DNA of 8,871 nt from Betaproteobacteria bacterium (GTDB lineage: Bacteria; Pseudomonadota; Gammaproteobacteria; Burkholderiales; Burkholderiaceae_C), in NCBI GenBank assembly GCA_009923345.1, contig RFTR01000075.1, positions 1-8,871 of the forward strand, read 5' to 3'. Below the pieces are notes generated by a model, which ran no database searches, was not told the DNA's origin, and saw only the letters and a list, made by a program, of their open reading frames with translations. Positions 1 through 5,224 of this stretch are shown here, one piece after another (position 1 is the stretch's first letter; each line of letters starts with the position of its first letter). The translations under genes were made by a program, and so were the position numbers.

Positions 1-786
1 TAACTCTGCTGCACCGGTGTGCGCGTTGACGGTTTTGACTTCGCGCGTCACTGCTTTCGTGCTGCGGTCATACACGACGTACTTGCCTAACTGCAAGTCG
101 ACTAAGTCGCCTTCTTCTAAGTAAACGATTTGGTTAGTCACGCCTGCCAAAGCCATTGCGTCACTTGCTAGGAAATTTTCTTGATGCGACTGACCAACGC
201 CCAAGATCAACGGCGAACCTGCACGTGCACCGACCACGCGATGCGGTTCGTCTTTGTGGAACACGGCTAAGGCATAGGCGCCGTGCAATTGCGGCAACGC
301 AGATTGCATAGCCTTTAGTAAATCGCCAGCGTACAAGCTATCGACCAAATGGGCGATCACTTCGGTATCGGTCTGGCTGACAAACACATAGCCTTTGGCT
401 TGCAATGCAGCACGCAATTCGTCGTGGTTTTCAATGATGCCGTTGTGGACCAAGGCAACACGACCTTCTGATTCTTTTTGTTTATCAGCAGGGCCGTGGC
501 TGAAATGGGGATGCGCGTTGTGCACTGCCGGTGCGCCATGTGTGGCCCAACGTGTGTGCGCGATACCGGTGCCTCCTTCTACTTTGTCGGCGGCTACTTG
601 ATCGATCAATTCAGATACGCGGTCTGTACTTCTAGCGCGTTGTAATCCGCCTGTTGCAGCACCCAAACTCGCTGCATGTACCGCAACACCACACGAGTCA
701 TAGCCCCGGTATTCCAATCGCTGCAAGCCTTGGACGAGTATGGAAACAATATTGCGCTTGGAGACCGCGCCGACGATGCCGCACAT
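1..786 (-). CDS. glmS: Glutamine--fructose-6-phosphate aminotransferase, N-terminal part (gene runs off the left edge)
   Basis: Cytoplasmic enzyme making glucosamine-6-phosphate from fructose-6-phosphate and glutamine, the first committed step to UDP-GlcNAc. I translated all 262 codons from the ATG at 786 to base 1 without a stop. The protein starts MCGIVGAV, so Cys2 becomes the N-terminal nucleophile of the class II glutamine amidotransferase domain after Met removal. Further family motifs are RLEYRGYDS (23-31), HTRWATHG (77-84), HNGIIEN (114-120), TDTE (139-142), GSPLILG (190-196) and SDAMAL (208-213). The sugar isomerase (SIS) domains lie outside the window; full-length GlmS is about 610 residues. 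The start lies 18 nt after the glmU stop and is preceded by a modest purine-rich AAGAAAG, so it is probably cotranscribed and translationally coupled with glmU. No glmS ribozyme fits in this 18-nt gap. Identification is very secure. Confidence 0.97.
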   Translation of the reverse strand, partial: MCGIVGAVSKRNIVSILVQGLQRLEYRGYDSCGVAVHAASLGAATGGLQRARSTDRVSELIDQVAADKVEGGTGIAHTRWATHGAPAVHNAHPHFSHGPADKQKESEGRVALVHNGIIENHDELRAALQAKGYVFVSQTDTEVIAHLVDSLYAGDLLKAMQSALPQLHGAYALAVFHKDEPHRVVGARAGSPLILGVGQSHQENFLASDAMALAGVTNQIVYLEEGDLVDLQLGKYVVYDRSTKAVTREVKTVNAHTGAAEL

Positions 787-804
787 GGTGGTTCTTTCTT
801 GAAA

Positions 805-2199
805 TTATTTGCTTGACTTCTGTGGCCGCTTCCAATTTGCCACACTCACCTGTTTCCCGCGTGAAACGCTCAAAGCGCCTGGTTCGGTAGATTTGGTAAT
901 CGTGGAACCGCCGCCTACCGTGCCCCCCGCACCAATGGTGACTGGCGCTACCAAAACACAGTTACTTCCAATATGCACATCAGATTCGATGATGGTGCGG
1001 TGCTTGTTAGCACCGTCGTAATTGGCAGTGATACTGCCAGCACCATAGTTCACGCGTTCACCTAAGGTGGCGTCGCCAAGGTAGGCCAAGTGATTCGCTT
1101 TTGCGCCATCGGCCAAAGTGGAGTTTTTTATTTCTACAAAGTTGCCTACATGCACATCGCTACCGAGTTGCGCACCTGGGCGCAAGCGGGCATAAGGGCC
1201 TATGCGTGCACCTTTGCCAACAGTCACACCTTGCGTTTCACCGTCGATGTGGGTGAAAGGCAATATCGTCGCACCATCATCAATGACGCAGTTAGCAATC
1301 ACACAGTGGGCGCCAATGTTTACGCCAGCGCCTAATTGCACCTGACCTTCAAAAATACAGTTGATATCTATCGACACATCTTCTTTGCAAGTCAAACTAC
1401 CACGCAAGTCAATACGCGCTGGATCGATGATGCGCACACCTTGCGCCAACAGCGCATGGGCTTGACGAGTTTGGTAGATGCGTTCTAACTCAGCCAATTG
1501 CAAAGGCGAGTTGATGCCAGCGACTTGCGCAGGGTCTGTGATTTTGTGTGCCACCACATGCACATGGTCTTGCACTGCCATCTTGACCACATCGGTGAGG
1601 TAGAACTCTTTTTGGGCGTTGTCGTTTTTAAGTTCTGGAAGCCATTTTTTGAGCCACTTGGCGGGCACGGCCATGATGCCGCTGTAGATTTCTTTGATTT
1701 CACGTTGCAGCTCGTCGGCATCTTTGTGTTCGATGATGCCGTGGACTTGGTGGTCCAACCCGCGCACGATACGGCCATATCCTGCAGGGTCTTCAAAGTC
1801 GATGGTGAGCAAGGCCAAGTTTTTTCCATCGCAGGCTTGAATCAAAGCCTGCAAAGTATCCACTTGCGTAAGAGGCACATCGCCCGATAAAACCACCACC
1901 ACACCGTCGTCATCTAGAAATGGCAAAGCTTGTTGTACCGCGTGGCCTGTTCCAAGTTGTGGCATTTGCAAGGCAAATTGCAATGCTTTGTTCGGATAAG
2001 CTTTTTGCAAAAGAGGCTCTACCACCTCTGCGCCATGACCGGTTATCAAAATTGTGTTGCGCGTGTGCAAGGCGTGCGCGGTATCAATCACGTGCTGGAC
2101 CAAGGGCTTTCCGGCCAATGTATGCAAAACTTTAGGCATACTGCTCTTCATGCGTGTGCCCTTACCCGCTGCCATGATCACCACATCTAACGCAGTCAT
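805..2199 (-). CDS. glmU: Bifunctional N-acetylglucosamine-1-phosphate uridyltransferase / glucosamine-1-phosphate acetyltransferase
   Basis: Cytoplasmic enzyme doing the last two steps to UDP-GlcNAc: acetylation of GlcN-1-P with acetyl-CoA, then uridylyl transfer from UTP. The N-terminal nucleotidyltransferase domain (about 1-230) carries the signature MAAGKGTRMKSSMPK (9-23) and the metal-binding GDVPL (Asp107). The C-terminal half (about 255-455) is a left-handed beta-helix of hexapeptide repeats with NHLAYLGD (His370 fits the acetyltransferase catalytic base) and GAGSITANYDG. Length 464 is normal (E. coli 456). I chose the ATG at 2199 because a GAGG Shine-Dalgarno lies 8 nt upstream; a TTG two codons further upstream (2205) is in frame but has no well-placed Shine-Dalgarno. 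The gene is followed closely by glmS. Its upstream side is abnormal: the start codon overlaps that of a plus-strand gene, so any promoter must lie inside that gene. Confidence 0.97.
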   Translation of the reverse strand: MTALDVVIMAAGKGTRMKSSMPKVLHTLAGKPLVQHVIDTAHALHTRNTILITGHGAEVVEPLLQKAYPNKALQFALQMPQLGTGHAVQQALPFLDDDGVVVVLSGDVPLTQVDTLQALIQACDGKNLALLTIDFEDPAGYGRIVRGLDHQVHGIIEHKDADELQREIKEIYSGIMAVPAKWLKKWLPELKNDNAQKEFYLTDVVKMAVQDHVHVVAHKITDPAQVAGINSPLQLAELERIYQTRQAHALLAQGVRIIDPARIDLRGSLTCKEDVSIDINCIFEGQVQLGAGVNIGAHCVIANCVIDDGATILPFTHIDGETQGVTVGKGARIGPYARLRPGAQLGSDVHVGNFVEIKNSTLADGAKANHLAYLGDATLGERVNYGAGSITANYDGANKHRTIIESDVHIGSNCVLVAPVTIGAGGTVGGGSTITKSTEPGALSVSRGKQVSVANWKRPQKSSK

Positions 2200-2848
2200 G
2201 TTCAAGTCCTCATTGATTTTGAGAATTATCCGCGCTTATTGGTGGCTAGACAGTTATGTCGATTTAACAGACAAGCAAAAGCCCTTGGTCAAAGACACTT
2301 TGCGGTATTTACACCAATGGCATCGACAGACCCAGCTGCCTGAGTACGTCGCTCTCCTAAGAAGAGTACGCGCGATGGCACCCCATGACGTCCAAGCTGA
2401 TCAGGTGTGTGCTGTCACGCAAGAGATGCAAAACAGTTTTATCGCTGTTTTGCACCAAGTAGAACCCGAGGCGACCAAACTGATTAGCCAATTGAGCGAC
2501 GCGCAGCTGCAACGTATCCGCAAGAAATACGACAAACTCAATCAAGATTGGCGCGAAGACTATATGGACGGTAGCGAAGAAAAACGCATGCGCTATCGCA
2601 ACAAGCAATTGCTCAATCGCTTGGAAGATTTTTATGGCGGCTTAGAAGCCCCGCAGCGCGAAGTTGTTCAAAAGTGGTTGCAGTCATCCACTTTCAACCC
2701 GACCATCAGTTTCAAAGAGCGCCAGCGAAGACAGGCTGACGCGCTCCAAACATTTACGCGTATCGCTCAAAGTGGATCGCTGCTGGGTAATTCGTCGCAA
2801 ACTCTACTTCGTGCTTGGATAGTTCAAAGCTTGGTAATGAAGAAGTAG
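2198..2848 (+). CDS. DUF6279-like protein, apparently lacking its lipoprotein signal peptide (possibly 5'-truncated)
   Basis: From the ATG at 2198 the product has 216 residues, alpha-helical and charged. YWWLDSYVDL (14-23) followed by WHRQTQLPEY (41-50) is the hallmark I associate with DUF6279, a family of proteobacterial lipoproteins of unknown function. Later parts (e.g. YDKLNQDWREDY, KQLLNRLEDFYGG) fit as well. Members normally begin with about 20-25 residues of signal peptide ending in a lipobox Cys; here only MFKSSLILRIIRA precedes the domain, with no Cys. The frame stays open upstream to 2054, but that stretch is antisense to conserved glmU codons and shows no lipobox, so I do not count it. 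No Shine-Dalgarno precedes 2198. The ATG overlaps the glmU ATG on the other strand (shared CATG). Likely a 5'-clipped gene, real or from assembly; the start is uncertain. The stop is 7 nt from the stop of the convergent MBL gene. Confidence 0.65.
   Translation: MFKSSLILRIIRAYWWLDSYVDLTDKQKPLVKDTLRYLHQWHRQTQLPEYVALLRRVRAMAPHDVQADQVCAVTQEMQNSFIAVLHQVEPEATKLISQLSDAQLQRIRKKYDKLNQDWREDYMDGSEEKRMRYRNKQLLNRLEDFYGGLEAPQREVVQKWLQSSTFNPTISFKERQRRQADALQTFTRIAQSGSLLGNSSQTLLRAWIVQSLVMKK
2207..2210 (-). promoter_or_regulatory. Ribosome binding site of glmU
   Basis: On the minus strand GAGG stands 7-8 nt before the ATG at 2199 (context TGAGGACTTGAACATG). It decides between this ATG and the in-frame TTG at 2205, which is too close to the same GAGG. 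Confidence 0.6.
2225..2253 (-). promoter_or_regulatory. Candidate sigma70-type promoter for glmU inside the divergent gene
   Basis: On the minus strand GATAAT (2230-2225, 5 of 6 matches to the -10 consensus) stands 17 nt after a weak CTGTCT (2253-2248, 3 of 6 to the -35). The expected transcription start, near 2218, would give a leader of about 19 nt containing the GAGG ribosome site. The position lies inside the coding region of the plus-strand DUF6279-like gene. A single hexamer match can arise by chance, so this is only a candidate. Confidence 0.3.
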
Positions 2849-2855
2849 TTTTCAA

Positions 2856-3839
2856 TTACGCCTGCAAAGCTGCCCACATTTCTTTGTCGCGCTCTGCCGT
2901 CCAAATACGGGGGTTCTTAATGCCCTTGGCTTCGTCATAGGCACGGCTCACGTCGAATGGCAAACAATGCTCGTAGATAAACACATGGCCAAACACGGGG
3001 TCCATGCTTTTGCGGGTGAGCTCCATCGAGGCTTTCAAATCCAAGCCCTTGGCGGCCGCTTCTTTGCCGCAATTGAATAAAGTTTCGACCCAGCGCTTGG
3101 TGTAGTCCAACGCCTTGTTGACGTTGTCGTGGCCCTTCATGGCTTCACCGCGTCCGGGAACGATGGCCACGGCATTTAAAGCGCGCAAGGCTTCCAAGGT
3201 GGCGGGCCATTCTTCGAGCTGGGCGTCACCGGTGTAGACACCCGCTTCGTACTCGACTAAGTCGCCGCTGAACAAAACTTTTTCCGCTTCGACCCATGCA
3301 ATCGTGTCGCCACGGGTATGGCCTTGGCCAGGATGCCAAATATCGACCACTACGCCACCCAAATCAATACGCAAAGTGCCTTGGCGACCGGGTTTTCCGT
3401 CACCCACGACCATCGTGGGCCATGTCAAACCAGGAATGCCTTCCACGCCACGGAATAAACGGGGGAAACGTTCAATCTCACTTTGCATATCTTGCGCACC
3501 ACGTTCGACGATCAGGCTGTGCGTGCCGTGGCTGGCGATGATCTCTGTAGCGCCCTCTGCCGCATAAGCACTCGCGCCCAAAACTCGTACGGCGTGGTAA
3601 TGGGTCAGCAACACATATTTGATGGGCTTGTCGCTAACACTACGGATTTTCTTGATCAAGTCGCGCGCCATATCGGGCGTTGCCGTGGCATCGCTGACCA
3701 AGATGTATTTATCGCCAATGATCACACCAGAGTTTGGGTCGCCTTCGGCGGTATACGCCCAGCAATGCGCACTGAGTTGCTCAAACTTGATCTGTTTGTC
3801 GGTCAAATCGGCTTGGCTGGCGAATGCTTTGGTCGTCAT
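2856..3839 (-). CDS. MBL-fold metallo-hydrolase with a degenerate second metal site
   Basis: 327 residues, no signal peptide. The metallo-beta-lactamase fold is shown by GVIIGDKYILVSDATAT (38-54), THYHAVRV (79-86), GQGHTRGDT (171-179, His174), LFSGDLVE (189-196, Asp193) and VPGRGEAM (227-234). In the classical motif HxHxDH the first two His are present (His80, His82) but Asp and the third His are Val84 and Arg85. The C-terminal ligand, usually His as in GHG, is Arg230. Metal site 1 (His80, His82, His174) could survive; site 2 is lost. I checked these codons on the DNA and the frame is intact, so this is not a frameshift. It may be a conserved subfamily trait. Substrate unknown. Start at ATG 3839 with AGGAGA at normal distance. 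It lies 181 nt after the TetR gene on the same strand, separated by a large inverted repeat. Fold call secure, function not. Confidence 0.88.
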   Translation of the reverse strand: MTTKAFASQADLTDKQIKFEQLSAHCWAYTAEGDPNSGVIIGDKYILVSDATATPDMARDLIKKIRSVSDKPIKYVLLTHYHAVRVLGASAYAAEGATEIIASHGTHSLIVERGAQDMQSEIERFPRLFRGVEGIPGLTWPTMVVGDGKPGRQGTLRIDLGGVVVDIWHPGQGHTRGDTIAWVEAEKVLFSGDLVEYEAGVYTGDAQLEEWPATLEALRALNAVAIVPGRGEAMKGHDNVNKALDYTKRWVETLFNCGKEAAAKGLDLKASMELTRKSMDPVFGHVFIYEHCLPFDVSRAYDEAKGIKNPRIWTAERDKEMWAALQA

Positions 3840-3912
3840 TGGTGTCTCCTAACTTTGGCGTTTGCGAAAAACTGGATTGTCGGTGGTTTTGTTTTGCATC
3901 CAACGACCCGCA

Positions 3913-3994
3913 GTTCAATGGATTGGGGGTAGGCAAGTTGGCGACATCAAGAGCGAAGCGAGGAGCCAACTTGCCTACCCCCAACCCGTTGAAC
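3913..3994. repeat. Large inverted repeat, 30-bp arms, 22-nt loop
   Basis: The left arm 3913-3942 and right arm 3965-3994 are complementary at 28 of 30 positions; the inner 20 bp (right arm GCCAACTTGCCTACCCCCAA) match perfectly. The loop 3943-3964 holds the purine-rich GAGCGAAGCGAGGA, and a similar GGAGCGAAAC follows the right arm. It lies between the TetR and MBL genes. On neither strand is the hairpin followed by a T-run, so it is not a classical intrinsic terminator. Length and symmetry suggest a dispersed REP-like or MITE-like element, or a transcript-stabilizing hairpin. Whether it recurs in the genome cannot be seen here. Confidence 0.8.
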
Positions 3995-4012
3995 GGAGCG
4001 AAACAACCAAAG

Positions 4013-4042
4013 CCAATTAATTAGGTTCTGACCCCAATTAAT
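4013..4042. repeat. Short repeat pair CCAATTAAT around GGTTCTGACC, overlapping the TetR 3' end
   Basis: CCAATTAAT occurs at 4013-4021 and 4034-4042, 21 bp apart start to start, with TAGGTTCTGACC between. Because ATTAAT is palindromic the unit also forms an imperfect hairpin (ATTAATTAGG / CCCCAATTAAT). Read on the minus strand, TTAATTGGGGTCAGAACC resembles the GGGGTCAGA-type palindromic repeats scattered in many proteobacterial genomes, some linked with REP-associated transposases; that link is from general memory and unverified. It supplies the last codons and stop of the TetR gene. Confidence 0.5.
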
Positions 4043-4629
4043 CCGCTTTCAAGCAAGCGAACAACTTCGTCAGCAAAGGCTTCGTAACTCAGAGCCCCTG
4101 CGGGACGCAGCCAGGTGAAGGTCCAGTTGATCATGCCAAAGAGCATCATGGTGATGGCGGTTTGGTTGGTGGCGGTTAGGCGATCGGGGTAGGCGCGTTT
4201 TAGGAATCGGGTGAAGGCTGCGACGATGTCGCGTTGGCGGGAAACGATCAGCGTGCGTTGCTCTTCGCCCAAAAACTTGGTGTCGCTTAGCAAAGCCACA
4301 TGCCGAGTCGCGGATGTTTCGTACTCTTGCAAAAAGCGTTTGATCAAGGCATGCAGACTGGCGCGGTCATCCAAGTTGCCACGCTCTGCTACCGCTTGCG
4401 ATTCACCGATGAGCGCAAGCAGGCGCTGGGTGTAGCGGTCTAGCAAGTCAAACAGAATGGCTTCTTTGCTGTCGTAGTAGTGGTAGAGCCGCGCTTTGGA
4501 CGTACCACCCGCAGCTGCAATGGTGTTCATGCTGGTCGCTGGGTAGCTCGCGTCGGCAAAGCATTGGGCGGCGATGTCTAGGATTTCGTCGCGTCTGAGC
4601 TCGTGGCTGGCAGATTTGGGGCGGGCCAT
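4021..4629 (-). CDS. TetR/AcrR-family transcriptional regulator
   Basis: 202 residues. The N-terminal DNA-binding domain is typical: RRDEILDIAAQCFADASYPATS (12-33), then the helix-turn-helix around MNTIAAAGGTSKARLYHYY (34-52) and the DSKEAILFDLL segment. The C-terminal ligand and dimer domain (about 65-195) is helical with no recognizable effector signature. It starts 6 nt after the stop of the 5-formyltetrahydrofolate cyclo-ligase gene with a poor Shine-Dalgarno, so translation is probably coupled to that gene. The MBL hydrolase follows 181 nt downstream on the same strand and is a possible target, by neighbourhood only. The last residues, GLIGVRT, are encoded by a repeat-like sequence (GGTCAGAACC region), so the original C-terminus may have been replaced. 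Family call secure; ligand and regulon unknown. Confidence 0.93.
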   Translation of the reverse strand: MARPKSASHELRRDEILDIAAQCFADASYPATSMNTIAAAGGTSKARLYHYYDSKEAILFDLLDRYTQRLLALIGESQAVAERGNLDDRASLHALIKRFLQEYETSATRHVALLSDTKFLGEEQRTLIVSRQRDIVAAFTRFLKRAYPDRLTATNQTAITMMLFGMINWTFTWLRPAGALSYEAFADEVVRLLESGLIGVRT

Positions 4630-4635
4630 TGCGAC

Positions 4636-5211
4636 TTAACTGATCGGCCACACCACGCCGTTGTCGTTCAGCACAGCGTCTAACGGCACATCGTGGGGCT
4701 CGGGCATCAGTTCTGGCAAAAACCCGTGGGTGTAGCCCAGCCCTACGGTGAAAGGCTTGGGTTGCAAGCTCGCCAAGGTGCGGTCATAAAAACCACCGCC
4801 ATAGCCAAGGCGGTAACCGCCTGCACCATAGCCCAGACATGGCACAAACAACAGGGTTGGAAAAATGATTTCGGTGTCTTTGGGCTTGGGAATTCCGTAA
4901 GCGTCTTCTTCCATCGGACAGCCGGGGTACCAGACATGGAAGGTGAGGGTTTTGTGGGCTTTGTCGACCACGGGCAAGCCAATGCGGCGCAAATGCGGTT
5001 GGTCCGACAACTCGCCGTCTTCTTTCCAGCGGTGCAAGGCGGGCAGTGGGTCGAACTCGCCTTTGATAGGCCAATAAGCACCGATGACGGTATCGGGTCT
5101 GTCAAACAACCAAATACGCATGACGCGTTGCAACATGTCTGATCGCGCCAAGCGGTCGGGCAAATTTAAGCGCTCTTCAATGAGCTGGGTTCGTAAGGTT
5201 TTTTTGTCCAC
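4636..5211 (-). CDS. ygfA: 5-formyltetrahydrofolate cyclo-ligase (5,10-methenyltetrahydrofolate synthetase)
   Basis: Cytoplasmic ATP-dependent enzyme converting 5-formyl-THF to 5,10-methenyl-THF, returning the storage folate to one-carbon metabolism. 191 residues, normal for the family. Seen: N-terminal KKTLRTQLIEERLNL (3-17, the basic ATP-contacting segment), YWPIKGEFD (46-54), GIPKP (106-110), and the signature GYRLGYGGGFYDRTL (132-146) preceded by FVPCLGYGAGG, ending with DVPLDAVL (174-181). The start is GTG at 5211: an in-frame stop at 5218-5220 excludes a longer form, and no ATG fits. There is no clear Shine-Dalgarno. It is the first gene of a minus-strand run with the TetR gene 6 nt downstream, and it diverges from the lytic transglycosylase gene with only 13 nt between start codons. 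Confidence 0.95.
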   Translation of the reverse strand: MDKKTLRTQLIEERLNLPDRLARSDMLQRVMRIWLFDRPDTVIGAYWPIKGEFDPLPALHRWKEDGELSDQPHLRRIGLPVVDKAHKTLTFHVWYPGCPMEEDAYGIPKPKDTEIIFPTLLFVPCLGYGAGGYRLGYGGGFYDRTLASLQPKPFTVGLGYTHGFLPELMPEPHDVPLDAVLNDNGVVWPIS

Positions 5212-5212
5212 A

Positions 5213-5218
5213 GATAAT
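5213..5218 (+). promoter_or_regulatory. Candidate -10 element for the lytic transglycosylase gene (leaderless layout)
   Basis: GATAAT (5 of 6 to TATAAT) ends 7 nt before the ATG at 5225, so transcription would begin at or next to the start codon. A TTCGTA at 5190-5195 (3 of 6) is the only -35 at 17-nt spacing. No Shine-Dalgarno is visible before the ATG, which agrees with a leaderless mRNA. The evidence is weak, and another promoter may lie further up inside the cyclo-ligase gene. Confidence 0.28.
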
Positions 5219-5224
5219 CATGCA

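Noticed and set aside
787..804. glmS riboswitch/ribozyme
   Set aside because: Only 18 nt separate glmU and glmS, and the ribozyme is known mainly from Gram-positive bacteria.
1498..1890. 130-codon open frame antisense to glmU
   Set aside because: Shadow of the glmU coding pattern, with no family resemblance or ribosome site; the same applies to the 149-codon frame at 3483-3932 and the smaller antisense frames in glmS, slt and groEL.
2054..2197. Upstream extension of the DUF6279-like frame to 264 residues
   Set aside because: The extension is antisense to conserved glmU codons, has no Shine-Dalgarno, and adds no recognizable signal peptide or lipobox.
2200..2205. TTG start of glmU two codons upstream
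   Set aside because: The GAGG site is 8 nt from the ATG at 2199 but only 1-2 nt from the TTG.
3841..4020. Intrinsic terminator for the TetR gene
   Set aside because: The large hairpin is not followed by a U-run in either direction, so I list it as a repeat.
5084..5224. Longer slt start adding 47 residues
   Set aside because: It would bury the clear signal peptide starting at MKYR and overlaps the N-terminal coding region of the cyclo-ligase on the other strand.
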